Below, piece after piece: positions 22,601 through 30,920 of a stretch of 64,000 nt of DNA (position 1 is its first letter; each line of letters begins with the position of its first letter). The position numbers and the translations under genes are program-made. Below the pieces are notes generated by a model, which saw only the letters and a list, made by a program, of their open reading frames with translations, ran no database searches and was not told where the DNA came from. The stretch is from Flavobacteriaceae bacterium S0862 (GTDB lineage: Bacteria; Bacteroidota; Bacteroidia; Flavobacteriales; Flavobacteriaceae), in assembly GCA_023015825.1 (NCBI GenBank), contig JALKAW010000001.1, forward strand, positions 186,001 through 250,000, given 5' to 3'.

Positions 22601-23718
22601 TATCATTACAAACAATTCTTTATGATAATATAAATCAGAACCCAACTTCTATTGAAGAATGCGAAACCGATAATAATGGGTTTGACTATTTTGATATTAC
22701 AAGAAGAGAAGTAGAAATTTTAAATGGTTTAAATGCAATAGATTTTAGTTTTACTTATTATGAGTTGGAAGCAGATGCCATTGCTGGAAACACGAATAAC
22801 ATTACTAACCTCGTAAACTTTGAAAACACAGTGGCTGTCACGCAAATAATTTACGTGAGGGTGCAACCAATAGCCAATGAATGTTTTATAGTTGTGCCTT
22901 TAGCACTTATTGTAAACCCTGTTCCTGAAATTGGTATATATGATAAATATGTAATTTGTTTAGATAATACTGATTCAGTTATAAATCCAACACTAACCAC
23001 ATTTTTTCCAAACCCACCAATAGATACGCAATTGAATCCACTTGAATATACGTTTCAATGGTATAAAGGTACTGAGGCGGAGGTGAATAGCAATCCAAAT
23101 AGCGTTATTATAAATGGAGAAACTGGACCAGCCTATGTCCCAACCACAATTGGGTTTTATACAGTTGTAGCAACTAATATAGTTACTGGGTGTAGAATTC
23201 CAGGAACGACTGAAGTTGTAGGTTCATATCCTCCAGAACAAATAACTGTGAATTTAGTATCTGAACCTTTTTCAGAAAATAATATCATTGAAGTTGAAGT
23301 TATCGGAAATGGAGAATATCAATTTAGATTAGATTTTGGACCATGGCAAAGTGAGCCAAGATTTGAAAGCATTACAGGAGGAGAACATACAATTTATGTA
23401 AGGGATTTATATAATTGTAACGAAATATCTCAAATGCAAATCGTAATAGATTATCCACGATATTTTACACCTAATGATGACGGTTATCATGATACATGGA
23501 ATATAAAAGGCATGTCTTCTCAAGAAAATTCAACCGTTTATATATTTGACCGTTATGGTAAATTATTGAAGCAACTCAATCCTTTAGGTAATGGTTGGGA
23601 TGGCACTTTTAATGGTGAAAAATTACCATCGAGTGATTATTGGTTTGTTGTGGAGTTTCAAGAGCCCAATGATGGGATGGTAAAGCAATTTAGAGCACAT
23701 TTTACGCTAAAGAGGTAA
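19684..23718 (+). CDS. Large repeat adhesin with T9SS type B sorting domain
   Basis: The 1344-residue product starts with a signal peptide (MNKIKYLILLIFLISISEVFAQ) and an N-terminal lectin/CUB-like region rich in Cys and Gly (about 23-190). It then has about nine repeats of roughly 85-100 residues, each opening with a Cys-Asp-rich turn (for example FICDDNNDGFAQFDLT) and followed by YY…ADA…NPQTIYARV and a closing Cys. An Ig-like segment precedes the C-terminal sorting domain starting near 1257 (YFTPNDDGYHDTWNI) and ending HFTLKR. Type B domains direct export through T9SS and often attach to SprF-like partners. It is an intact paralogue of the interrupted gene 61 bp upstream. The Asp-rich turns suggest calcium binding, which is inference. 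Confidence 0.9.
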   Translation: MNKIKYLILLIFLISISEVFAQEPNDCGNATVICGSINFTYTPTGPGTDDFATNPPPSCLPNGNVESQSVWLQITIDNPGDLEFVIKPNNGFDDYDWAIYGPNATCNTLTNAVRCSSTMFLGDGSTGLGNGALDFTEGPGTGDGFLAPLAVNSGETYIIFINNWSSTSSGFDLDFGGTATFNEPPTIDTPTGTALDIEQCDTDGVDDGISEFDLTVNTPIIIGAQTGVDVKYYLTDGDAQVDNNAILTPANYNNITSPQTIFSRITDTASGCFETTEFDIVVLGALNIGTPNNLFICDDNNDGFAQFDLTQNDIDIQNGELNTVVTYHPTENDANLATNNLSGLYTNTTAYTQETIWARLENTVTGCFNVVSFTIDVFDTPIVNPIPDQLICDDDNDGFWSFDFSALNTTVLGSQLAVDFSVTYHASQADADANLNPIASLYTNQITYQNETIYARIENNLNTNCYETGNFIIDVFNSPTAAVTNFELCDNLNDGNETNGIVTFDLSLKEAEIYGTQSATEFEIKFYYSQVAADAAIAGTEITAPIQNTSNPQTIFARIENRGNTNCYENTSFDLIVNPLPVISPIVILTQCDDDADGFTPFNLTEANILISNNSTDEVFTYYLTQAEADNGLTADQIPNFINYTNPTALNSSVYARVETVNGCYRTARIDLVVGATQIPVAFNLTYFVCDDKLVDNDNMNGIVSFDFGDATAQIEAIFPVGQNLTITYYTNEADALAETNPILDISNHRNETSAFTQQIYVRVDNDNINACLGLGQHITLNVDPVPNNNFITNYELCSDNDQAVFDLTTKDSEIIGTQTTPILVSYHLSEQDAINNIPITNANNYTNITNPQTIYVRAQFDDNANGVGDVGECYSTTDMSFQLVVNLNPTIFLPDNIRICSNQIVTDYDLTVKENQIMGGDNSITLTYYETQLDLDNNNPIGNPTAYTNTLLNRNILVLATGVNLCTSTTTLSLQTILYDNINQNPTSIEECETDNNGFDYFDITRREVEILNGLNAIDFSFTYYELEADAIAGNTNNITNLVNFENTVAVTQIIYVRVQPIANECFIVVPLALIVNPVPEIGIYDKYVICLDNTDSVINPTLTTFFPNPPIDTQLNPLEYTFQWYKGTEAEVNSNPNSVIINGETGPAYVPTTIGFYTVVATNIVTGCRIPGTTEVVGSYPPEQITVNLVSEPFSENNIIEVEVIGNGEYQFRLDFGPWQSEPRFESITGGEHTIYVRDLYNCNEISQMQIVIDYPRYFTPNDDGYHDTWNIKGMSSQENSTVYIFDRYGKLLKQLNPLGNGWDGTFNGEKLPSSDYWFVVEFQEPNDGMVKQFRAHFTLKR

Positions 23719-23724
23719 TAAAAA

Positions 23725-23756
23725 AAAAGCGCAATGAAATATTTCATTGCGCTTTT
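23725..23756. terminator. Bidirectional terminator between adhesin and FadL-like gene
   Basis: A perfect 32-bp palindrome (arm AAAAGCGCAATGAAAT) lies between convergent stop codons at 23718 and 23776. T residues close both ends, so it can end both transcripts. Confidence 0.85.
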
Positions 23757-23775
23757 ATATGTTAAAATAATTGTA

Positions 23776-25287
23776 CTATAGATTCATGCTTAATGATAAT
23801 GTAAAGTTTGAATTTTCTCTACTAATTCTAGCTGCATTTGTCAATCCTACATTGTATAATTGGTAGTTAATATCTCTTTTAGAATTTTCGTAAGCTAAGT
23901 CTAATCTTGTTCCTCCAAAATTATAACCTATTCCTAATGAATATCCTTTTAAATCCCCATAAAAAGAAGTGTCATTATAAGGGCTTTGTTCTAGTCTGTA
24001 ACCGCCTCTAAAACTAAAATTGTCTTGTCTTAATTCGCCTCCAATTCTATAAGTATTTGCCACTTTCAAATTGTTTGAAATATCAGTATTCTGAGAAGCA
24101 AAATACGAATCAGATTCTGGTTTGAATTTGGTGCTACCATAATCTTTTCTAGAATAATCAAAGCTTATGAGTCCTTGTTGGTTAAATACCAAAGCAATAC
24201 TTCCTGTAATTTTAGCAGGCGTTTGTAGTTTATAATCTGGATATATGTTTATTACTTGTGGATCTACAATAGCTGTAGTTGGTCCGCCATCATCCCTAAC
24301 AGATGCTACATATTGACTTGTTTCCTCACTAATAGTGTACCAAGTTGGAGAATCGTAAGTAAGCCCAACTCTTACATCATTTGAAAGTTTAGCAATACCA
24401 CCTAATTGAAAAGAAAATCCATTACCAATAGTAGAAAGATTGTTTTCAAAATCCACTTCGGTAACTAACGAGCCAGCATTTGAGTTTTCTTCAAACAAAA
24501 ATGTAGAACGGTCGTAATTAATGAAATGCGAATTTAGGTTTAGACCTAAGTATAAATTATCTTCATATTGTGCAGCAAGATTAATCCCAAATTTCCCATT
24601 ATAGCCAGTTGCAGTATAAGAGTATTGTTGATTAAAAGTCCCTGGTGCTATATTAGAAAAGTATAGCGTATTGGCATCATCATCTGTGTCAGGTTCTAAA
24701 ATGTATGCTTCATAGCCCAAAAAAGCTTGCTGATTTGTATAACCAAAAGAAGCTCCTAAATCACTGTAAGCATCGTCAATAGATTCACCTGGAAGCGCAA
24801 TTATTTCATCCAAACGTAAACCTTGAGCATTTGCTAAAAAATAACTATCAATAGATGTTATACTCGTTCCCGAAGCAAAAAAGTCATCATCAAAGTTTTG
24901 AGTTTGATCATAGGCGAAACCTAAAACAAACTTTTTCCAGGGTGAGTTATTTCTACTGTTAAAAACAAAAGCAGCTCCAGCTTGGTTAAAAGCAAAATCG
25001 GAATTTGAGTTTGTATTTACACTATTAAAATAGTTTGTCTCATTATCAGAATTATAACTTGAAATAGACAGAGATGTATGGCTATAACTAAAAATAGCCG
25101 AACCTGCAGGATTAACGCTCATTGCAGAAATATCTCCACCTAATGCGCCAAATGCTCCACTCATAGCTTTAAACCTTGCTGTTCCTTCAACATTATCAGA
25201 TGAATATCTTACAGCATCTGTAATATCTTGAGCGTACATAGTAGACATAGATAGTATGCCTATGAATAGTAATATTAACTTTTTCAT
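23776..25287 (-). CDS. FadL/OmpP1/TodX-family outer-membrane transport protein
   Basis: The 503-residue protein has a signal peptide (MKKLILLFIGILSMSTMYAQ) followed by ITDAVRYSSDNVEGTARFKA and AFGALGGDISAMSVNPAGSA, the N-terminal hatch pattern of the FadL family. The remainder is a long series of amphipathic strands, ending in ISRENSNFTLSLSMNL with a terminal hydrophobic residue suited to BAM insertion. The family moves hydrophobic compounds across the outer membrane; the substrate here is unknown. It lies 29 bp downstream of the Ser/Arg-rich lipoprotein on the same strand and shares its promoter by appearance. Confidence 0.88.
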   Translation of the reverse strand: MKKLILLFIGILSMSTMYAQDITDAVRYSSDNVEGTARFKAMSGAFGALGGDISAMSVNPAGSAIFSYSHTSLSISSYNSDNETNYFNSVNTNSNSDFAFNQAGAAFVFNSRNNSPWKKFVLGFAYDQTQNFDDDFFASGTSITSIDSYFLANAQGLRLDEIIALPGESIDDAYSDLGASFGYTNQQAFLGYEAYILEPDTDDDANTLYFSNIAPGTFNQQYSYTATGYNGKFGINLAAQYEDNLYLGLNLNSHFINYDRSTFLFEENSNAGSLVTEVDFENNLSTIGNGFSFQLGGIAKLSNDVRVGLTYDSPTWYTISEETSQYVASVRDDGGPTTAIVDPQVINIYPDYKLQTPAKITGSIALVFNQQGLISFDYSRKDYGSTKFKPESDSYFASQNTDISNNLKVANTYRIGGELRQDNFSFRGGYRLEQSPYNDTSFYGDLKGYSLGIGYNFGGTRLDLAYENSKRDINYQLYNVGLTNAARISRENSNFTLSLSMNL

Positions 25288-25316
25288 ACTTTTAATTTTT
25301 CTTTTTCAACCTTGAT

Positions 25317-26387
25317 TTAATTGTTTCTTCTTGATGAATTACTACTACTTCTAGCTGAACTATTGTTAGAAGATGATCTAGTGCTAGAGCTAACATTATT
25401 AGACCTTCTAGAACTACTGCTATTTGACCTAGTTGAAGAGGATCTAGTTGTTGATGATCTAGTTGAAGAAGATCTAGTTGTTGATGAACGACTTGATCTT
25501 GTTGTTGCAGATCCTGATCTAGTGGTACTTGACCTAGTGCCAACACGAGAGCTTCTAGTTGGTCTTGATTGAGAATTCACACGAGAATTACTGGATCTAG
25601 TTGCGTTTACTCTTGAGTTACTGCTTCTAGTGGCATTATTCCTTAAATTTATAGTTCTACTGTTTATTGAGCTACGTCTATTTGAGCTAGTGATACCACT
25701 ACGCCTACTAGAAATACCACTTGTACCATTATTGGCATATAACCCACCTCTTCGACTTGCACTATATGCTAAGGTTCTTCTATTATATATGTTACCATAG
25801 TAGAAATTATTATAACCATAATATGGGTAACCAAAATTGTAAGGATAACCCCAACCAAAGCCATATCGCCATGGTCTATTCCAACCTACATAGAAAGGGG
25901 AATACCAAAAGTCATTAAAAAAACCATAGCCAAAATCCCAATGATTGTACCAACCATTAAAGCCATAGAAACCGTTAAACCACATATCGTTGTATAGAGG
26001 TCTATTATAAATGTTTACGGTTATATTATCACTATAACCCCAACCTGCATAATTTTCTTGGCTTAAGGAGTCATTTTCTACATCATAATTGCCTTGGTAG
26101 GCATCAATATCTGTAAAAATCATACCTTCAGCATTCATATTTTCAATTTCGGTAGCTTTTTCCTTAAAGTAATTTTTATAATAGGTTGAATTATCAGATT
26201 CCTTTGCGGCTTCTTGATTGTCTTGATATTCAACATTTTTAACCGCATAATTTTTATCAGGCTCACCATAAATACCATCATTATCATAACTGGCATATTG
26301 GTAAGATCCACAGGAAGTTAGTCCTAATACAAGGATTAACGCTCCAATTATGGATATTTTCGAATTTAAGTAGTTATATAATTTCAT
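25317..26387 (-). CDS. Lipoprotein with aromatic/Gly-rich core and Ser/Arg-rich tail, function unknown
   Basis: The 356-residue product has lipobox LTSC (C26) and three distinct parts. Residues about 30-115 are acidic and Asn/Tyr-rich. Residues about 120-205 are packed with Trp, Tyr, Phe and Gly (for example WGYPYNFGYPYYGY). Residues about 205-356 are almost only Ser, Arg, Thr and Asn, with repeats such as TTRSSSTRSS; the coding DNA there is a degenerate short repeat (about 25320-25560). No enzyme motif is visible. It precedes the FadL-like gene and is divergent from proS. Proteins of this look occur in flavobacteria, but I know of no assigned function. The strongly basic tail could bind polyanions such as surface polysaccharide or nucleic acid, which is speculation. 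Confidence 0.75.
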   Translation of the reverse strand: MKLYNYLNSKISIIGALILVLGLTSCGSYQYASYDNDGIYGEPDKNYAVKNVEYQDNQEAAKESDNSTYYKNYFKEKATEIENMNAEGMIFTDIDAYQGNYDVENDSLSQENYAGWGYSDNITVNIYNRPLYNDMWFNGFYGFNGWYNHWDFGYGFFNDFWYSPFYVGWNRPWRYGFGWGYPYNFGYPYYGYNNFYYGNIYNRRTLAYSASRRGGLYANNGTSGISSRRSGITSSNRRSSINSRTINLRNNATRSSNSRVNATRSSNSRVNSQSRPTRSSRVGTRSSTTRSGSATTRSSRSSTTRSSSTRSSTTRSSSTRSNSSSSRRSNNVSSSTRSSSNNSSARSSSNSSRRNN

Positions 26388-26403
26388 ATCTCTTCAAATT
26401 AAA

Positions 26404-26447
26404 TTGTTGAACATAACAAAAATAGTTAGTTTTGTCGAACTATTTTT
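26404..26447. promoter_or_regulatory. Back-to-back promoters (proS and lipoprotein) over an inverted repeat
   Basis: For proS: TTG at 26404-26406, 20 nt, TAGTTTTG at 26427-26434. For the minus-strand lipoprotein: CAAAAATA at 26417-26424, reading TATTTTTG. The two -7 boxes are only 2 bp apart. A 10-bp inverted repeat, AAAAATAGTT (26418-26427) and AACTATTTTT (26438-26447), spans the lipoprotein -7 box and flanks the proS -7 box; it could be an operator or a leader hairpin. Confidence 0.5.
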
Positions 26448-26488
26448 TTATTTAACATAGTCACAATTTTTGTGCCAAATTAAGATAT

Positions 26489-27967
26489 ATGAGTAAAAAT
26501 CTCACTAGTAGGAGCGAAGACTATTCAAAATGGTATAACGAACTGGTTGTAAAGGCTGATATGGCTGAAAACTCGGCAGTTAGAGGCTGTATGGTAATTA
26601 AACCTTATGGTTACGCTATTTGGGAAAAAATGCAAGCAGAATTAGATAGAATGTTTAAAGAAACGGGACATCAAAATGCGTATTTTCCATTATTTGTACC
26701 TAAAAGTTTGTTTGAGGCTGAAGAGAAAAATGCCGAAGGATTTGCAAAAGAGTGTGCTATTGTAACTCATTATAGATTACAAAATGACCCTGATAATGAA
26801 GGAAAATTAAGGGTTGATCCAGAAGCGAAACTTGAAGAAGAGCTGATTGTAAGACCAACAAGTGAAGCTATTATTTGGAATACTTACAAAGGTTGGATTC
26901 AATCATACAGAGACTTACCATTGTTAATAAACCAATGGGCAAATGTAGTGCGTTGGGAAATGCGTACACGATTATTTTTGCGTACAGCAGAGTTTTTATG
27001 GCAAGAAGGACACACAGCTCATGCGACTAAAGAGGAAGCATGGGAAGAAACAAAGTTAATCAATAACATATATGCCAATTTTGCTGAAAACTTTATGGCG
27101 ATTCCAGTTATACAAGGATTAAAAACTGAGAGCGAACGTTTTGCAGGAGCAGAGGAAACTATGTGTATAGAAGCGCTAATGCAGGATGGGAAAGCGTTGC
27201 AAGCTGGAACATCACATTTTTTAGGTCAGAATTTTGCTAAAGCTTTTGATGTAAAATTCACAAATAAAGAAGGGAAACAAGACTATGTTTGGGCAACTTC
27301 TTGGGGAGTTTCAACGCGATTAATGGGAGCTTTAATTATGACTCATAGTGATGATAAAGGCTTGGTTTTACCTCCAAATTTAGCACCAAACCAAGTAGTA
27401 ATTGTACCTATTTACAGAAACGATGAGCAATTGGATGAGGTTTTTAAAGTAGCCAATAAAATAACAGCAGACTTTAGAGCAAAAGGTATTTCGGTGAAAT
27501 TTGATAACAGAACTACTTTTAGACCAGGAGCAAAATTTGCACAACACGAATTGCAAGGTGTACCATTACGTATTGCTATTGGACCAAAAGATTTAGAAAA
27601 TGGAACAGTAGAGTTGGCTAGAAGAGATACATTAACTAAAGAAGTAGTTTCTTTGGATACACTTACTGAAACTATTGAGAGTTTAATGAAAGAAATTCAA
27701 GATGCATTATTTAATAAAGCACTTAATTTTAGAAACTCTCATATTACCGAAGTAGATACGTTTGATGAGTTTAAAGAAGTTTTAGAGAATAAAACAGGGT
27801 TTGTTTCAGCGCATTGGGATGGTACATCAGAAACTGAAAATAAAATTAAAGAATTAACAAAAGCGACTATTAGATGCATTCCTATCGATAATGAAGTTGA
27901 AGAAGGTAAATGTGTGTACTCAGGAAACGCTTCTAAACAGCGAGTTTTATTTGCAAAAGCATATTAA
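26489..27967 (+). CDS. proS: Prolyl-tRNA synthetase, archaeal/eukaryal type
   Basis: The 492-residue class II synthetase charges tRNA-Pro. It lacks the editing insertion of the bacterial-type enzyme and begins with [18 protein letters not shown], typical of the archaeal/eukaryal-type ProRS used by Bacteroidota. Class II motifs are visible around [18 protein letters not shown] (motif 2 region near 127-150) and [14 protein letters not shown] (about 164-177). The C-terminal zinc-like domain ends with [19 protein letters not shown]. Start ATG follows the promoter at 26404-26434. No terminator is evident before the next promoter. Confidence 0.96.
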   Translation: MSKNLTSRSEDYSKWYNELVVKADMAENSAVRGCMVIKPYGYAIWEKMQAELDRMFKETGHQNAYFPLFVPKSLFEAEEKNAEGFAKECAIVTHYRLQNDPDNEGKLRVDPEAKLEEELIVRPTSEAIIWNTYKGWIQSYRDLPLLINQWANVVRWEMRTRLFLRTAEFLWQEGHTAHATKEEAWEETKLINNIYANFAENFMAIPVIQGLKTESERFAGAEETMCIEALMQDGKALQAGTSHFLGQNFAKAFDVKFTNKEGKQDYVWATSWGVSTRLMGALIMTHSDDKGLVLPPNLAPNQVVIVPIYRNDEQLDEVFKVANKITADFRAKGISVKFDNRTTFRPGAKFAQHELQGVPLRIAIGPKDLENGTVELARRDTLTKEVVSLDTLTETIESLMKEIQDALFNKALNFRNSHITEVDTFDEFKEVLENKTGFVSAHWDGTSETENKIKELTKATIRCIPIDNEVEEGKCVYSGNASKQRVLFAKAY

Positions 27968-27999
27968 AAATAAATTTTGCGAAAAAATTCATTAAGAAG

Positions 28000-28029
28000 T
28001 TGCAACATTTAAAAATAGTTGTATTTTTG
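28000..28029 (+). promoter_or_regulatory. Promoter for tRNA-Glu and rpsT
   Basis: TTG at 28000-28002, 19 nt spacer and TATTTTTG at 28022-28029 form one of the best matches in this window to the Bacteroidota promoter. The tRNA starts about 88 nt downstream and rpsT follows with no hairpin between. Confidence 0.65.
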
Positions 28030-28116
28030 CATCCGCAATGGAAACATTGTAAGTTATTTGAAAACAATTGAGAGTTTAAAAATTAACAATTAAATTTTAC
28101 AAACTCAAAATAAAAT

Positions 28117-28188
28117 GGCCCGTTCGTCTATCGGCTAGGACGCCAGGTTTTCATCCTGGTAAGAGGGGTTCGATTCCCCTACGGGCTA
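28117..28188 (+). tRNA. trnE: tRNA-Glu (anticodon TTC)
   Basis: The 72-nt sequence folds as a cloverleaf: acceptor GGCCCGT / ACGGGCT (first pair G-U), anticodon arm CCAGG-TTTTCAT-CCTGG with anticodon TTC, T arm GAGGGGTTCGATTCCCCT and discriminator A. The CCA end is not encoded. It lies between proS and rpsT, 21 nt before the rpsT ATG, so processing from a common transcript with rpsT is likely. Confidence 0.96.
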
Positions 28189-28209
28189 CAACGATTTAAA
28201 AAAAACAAA

Positions 28210-28461
28210 ATGGCAAATCATAAGTCAGCGTTAAAAAGAATTAGAAGTAACGAAGCTAAACGCTTAAGAAATAAGTATCAGCATAAAACCACACGTAATG
28301 CTATTAAGAAATTACGTGATATGGAGAAGAAGAAGGATGCTGAAAAGTTATTTCCTGCCGTTGTATCTATGATTGATAGATTAGCAAAAAACAATATTAT
28401 CCATGATAATAAAGCTGCTAATTTAAAATCGGGATTGGCTAAGCATGTAGCTTCTTTATAA
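28210..28461 (+). CDS. rpsT: 30S ribosomal protein S20
   Basis: The 83-residue basic protein starts MANHKSALKRIRSNEAKR and has the helical Lys/Arg/Ala pattern of S20, which binds the 5' domain of 16S rRNA. The length is normal. It is preceded directly by tRNA-Glu, apparently on the same transcript, and followed by a hairpin terminator. Confidence 0.96.
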   Translation: MANHKSALKRIRSNEAKRLRNKYQHKTTRNAIKKLRDMEKKKDAEKLFPAVVSMIDRLAKNNIIHDNKAANLKSGLAKHVASL

Positions 28462-28491
28462 AAAGAATGCAACAACTTCTATAAGATTTAA

Positions 28492-28522
28492 AAAGCTTTT
28501 CTTTAATGAGAGGCTTTTTTTA
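28492..28522 (+). terminator. Intrinsic terminator after rpsT
   Basis: Stem AAAGCTTTTC / GAGAGGCTTT (two G-T pairs) with a TTTAAT loop, followed by a T run, 30 nt after the rpsT stop. Confidence 0.7.
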
Positions 28523-28530
28523 TTGACCAA

Positions 28531-28562
28531 AAAATAAGCCTTAGTTAAAAACTAAGGCTTTT
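28531..28562 (-). terminator. Intrinsic terminator after rho
   Basis: Stem AAGCCTTAGT / ACTAAGGCTT with a five-base loop; the A-rich side (28529-28535) becomes a U tract on the minus strand. It lies about 30 nt after the rho stop. Confidence 0.7.
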
Positions 28563-28592
28563 GTATTTATTATTGTTTGAGTTTTTTTGAAC

Positions 28593-30224
28593 TTAACTAT
28601 TCATTGAAATTAAAAACTCTTCATTATTTTTTGTTTGTTTGAAGCGATCATTAATAAATTCCATAGCTTCTACAGGATTCATATCTGCAAGGTATTTACG
28701 CATTACCCACATCCTTTGTATTGTAGCTTCGTCTAAAAGAATATCATCTCTACGAGTGCTTGAAGATGTTAAATCAATAGCTGGGAAAATCCTACGATTA
28801 GATATTTTTCTATCTAATTGTAATTCCATGTTACCAGTTCCTTTAAATTCTTCAAAAATCACTTCATCCATTTTAGAACCTGTTTCAGTTAATGCTGTAG
28901 CAATAATTGTTAAGGATCCTCCATTTTCTATATTACGAGCAGCTCCAAAGAAACGTTTTGGCTTATGTAAAGCGTTAGCATCAACACCACCACTTAATAT
29001 TTTACCAGAAGCAGGTTGTACAGTATTATATGCTCTTGCTAAACGTGTTATAGAATCTAAAAGAATTACAACATCATAACCACATTCTACGAGTCTTTTG
29101 GCTTTTTCCAGTACAATGTTTGCAATTTTCACATGCTCGTTTGCTTCTTTGTCGAAAGTTGAAGCAATTACTTCACCTCTAACATTACGTTGCATATCTG
29201 TTACCTCTTCTGGTCGTTCGTCAATTAATAAAATCATTTGATAAACTTCAGGATGATTTGCAGCAATTGCATTTGCAACATCTTTTAGTAACATTGTTTT
29301 ACCAGTTTTTGGTTGCGATACAATCATACCACGTTGTCCTTTTCCGATAGGAGAAAACAAATCCATGATTCTAGTAGAAATGGTACTTTGTTTTTCAGCT
29401 ATATTGAATTTTTCTTGAGGAAAAAGAGGTGTAAGGTGTTCAAAAGACACACGATCTCTCACTACTTGTGGGTCAAGACCATTAATTTTGGTTACTTTAA
29501 TTAATGGAAAATATTTTTCACCTTCTTTTGGTGGTCTTACATTTCCTAAAACGGTATCTCCCTTTTTTAAACCAAATAATCTTATTTGAGATTGCGAAAC
29601 ATAAATATCATCGGGAGATGATAAGTAATTGTAATCTGATGAACGTAAGAAACCATAACCATCTTGCATAACGTCTAGAACGCCTTCGCTTTCTATGATA
29701 GCGTCAAATTCAAAATCTGGTTCACGATAACGGTTACGATTGTCCTTGTTTCCGTTATTACCTTGGTTACCTTTGTTTTGTTGGTTGCTTTTATTTTGAT
29801 TTCTATTCTGAGGTCTATTTTGATCCTTATGATCCCTTTGAGGGCGCTTTTGAGGCTCTCTTTTTTCTGGATCTTTATTTATAGGTTCAGATTTTTGAGG
29901 AGTATCGGGCTTTTTTTGATGTTCCTTAGGAGTATCTGGCTTGTTGTCAGTTTTTTCCTTGAAATCAATAGTTTTTTGAGAAGGAGCATCATCCTTTTTT
30001 TGTACACGCTCTCTCTTTTTTCTTTGAGGTCTTTGAGGTTTTGGATGCTCTTTATCAACTTTTTGTGCAGCAGGAGCAGGAGTTGGGTTTGCAGCTTGAT
30101 GGTCTAAAATTTGATAAACCAAATCAAGCTTTTTTAATGAACGATATTTAGATACGTTCAAATTTTTAGCTAATTCCTGTAATTCAGGAAGCTTTTTTTC
30201 TTTTAATTGTGAAATTTCAAACAT
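28593..30224 (-). CDS. rho: Transcription termination factor Rho
   Basis: The 543-residue hexameric RNA helicase ends untranslated transcripts. The chosen start gives [20 protein letters not shown], the usual N-terminus in flavobacteria; an open extension to 30269 adds 15 residues that do not look conserved. A Rho N-terminal helical domain is followed by a disordered insertion of about 130 residues rich in Lys, Pro, Gln, Asn and Arg. The RNA-binding cold-shock-like domain ([16 protein letters not shown]) comes next. The ATPase core shows Walker A QPKTGKT, Walker [17 protein letters not shown] and the secondary RNA-binding loop. Downstream hairpins end the transcript; rho is divergent from the DUF4293 gene. 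Confidence 0.96.
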   Translation of the reverse strand: MFEISQLKEKKLPELQELAKNLNVSKYRSLKKLDLVYQILDHQAANPTPAPAAQKVDKEHPKPQRPQRKKRERVQKKDDAPSQKTIDFKEKTDNKPDTPKEHQKKPDTPQKSEPINKDPEKREPQKRPQRDHKDQNRPQNRNQNKSNQQNKGNQGNNGNKDNRNRYREPDFEFDAIIESEGVLDVMQDGYGFLRSSDYNYLSSPDDIYVSQSQIRLFGLKKGDTVLGNVRPPKEGEKYFPLIKVTKINGLDPQVVRDRVSFEHLTPLFPQEKFNIAEKQSTISTRIMDLFSPIGKGQRGMIVSQPKTGKTMLLKDVANAIAANHPEVYQMILLIDERPEEVTDMQRNVRGEVIASTFDKEANEHVKIANIVLEKAKRLVECGYDVVILLDSITRLARAYNTVQPASGKILSGGVDANALHKPKRFFGAARNIENGGSLTIIATALTETGSKMDEVIFEEFKGTGNMELQLDRKISNRRIFPAIDLTSSSTRRDDILLDEATIQRMWVMRKYLADMNPVEAMEFINDRFKQTKNNEEFLISMNS

Positions 30225-30414
30225 TGTTGAATTAAATAAATTATTTTTTTTGAAATTAAATCGTTCCAAGGCTTTCTAAAAGAAAATCGAGAGAATAATT
30301 TGTGTGATTTTTTTTGAAGATTTAATGTTGTGCGTTACAGTACGTTGCACAATACTAATGCAATTATACAACTTTATTTTTAAATAAATAGTATATGTTT
30401 TAAAAAGAAACCAT

Positions 30415-30422
30415 TATTTTTG
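30415..30422 (+). promoter_or_regulatory. Candidate promoter for the DUF4293 gene
   Basis: TATTTTTG matches TAnnTTTG, 20 nt upstream of the ATG at 30443, leaving a very short leader. No strong -33 box. Confidence 0.45.
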
Positions 30423-30442
30423 TCCTTCATTTTTTAGAAATA

Positions 30443-30853
30443 ATGCTTCAAAGAATTCAAACCATATACCTTTTTATTGCTGCTGGAATTTCAGCAGGAT
30501 TAATTTTTGTGTTTGATTTGTGGATAACCAACGAAGGTGTTTCTTTTTTTGCTAAAGATGAGATACTATATTTGGCCTTATTTTGTGGTTCAGCATTGTT
30601 GTCTTTGATAGCAATATTTATGTTTAAAAATAGGAAGTCTCAGTTTGTAATGGGACGACTTAACATCATATTAAACTTTATTTTACTAGGATTATTTGTG
30701 TATCGATCACTAAATTTATCTGGAGAAACTACGGTTTCTGAGAAAGGTATTGGGATTCTTCTACCTATTTTTTCTATCGTATTTTTGGTTTTAGCCAATA
30801 AAGCCATAAAAAAGGATGAAGAGCTTGTAAAATCTGTAGACCGATTAAGATAA
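30443..30853 (+). CDS. DUF4293 membrane protein
   Basis: The 136-residue protein begins MLQRIQTIYLFIAAG and has four hydrophobic segments (about 8-28, 44-62, 70-88 and 103-122), the pattern of DUF4293. This Bacteroidota family of unknown function is regularly found next to rho, as here on the opposite strand. Inner membrane location is predicted. It ends in a charged tail (KKDEELVKSVDRLR) on the cytoplasmic side. Confidence 0.85.
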   Translation: MLQRIQTIYLFIAAGISAGLIFVFDLWITNEGVSFFAKDEILYLALFCGSALLSLIAIFMFKNRKSQFVMGRLNIILNFILLGLFVYRSLNLSGETTVSEKGIGILLPIFSIVFLVLANKAIKKDEELVKSVDRLR

Positions 30854-30881
30854 ACCTATCATCTTAGTAGTATTAGTGCGT

Positions 30882-30920
30882 GAACCCTGACGAAATAAAG
30901 TTTGTCAGGGTTCTTTTTTA
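30882..30920. terminator. Terminator between DUF4293 gene and phosphoesterase gene
   Basis: Stem GAACCCTGAC / GTCAGGGTTC followed by six T. It overlaps the end of the convergent phosphoesterase gene by about three bases, so it mainly serves the plus strand. Confidence 0.75.

Noticed and set aside
25292-25546. Minus-strand frame of 84 residues overlapping the Ser/Arg tail
   Set aside because: Gln/Leu-rich product of an alternative frame of the repeat DNA; no signal, motif or context.
30225-30269. Longer rho start adding 15 residues
   Set aside because: The extension is Asn/Lys-rich and family proteins begin at MFEISQLK, which is ATG 30224.
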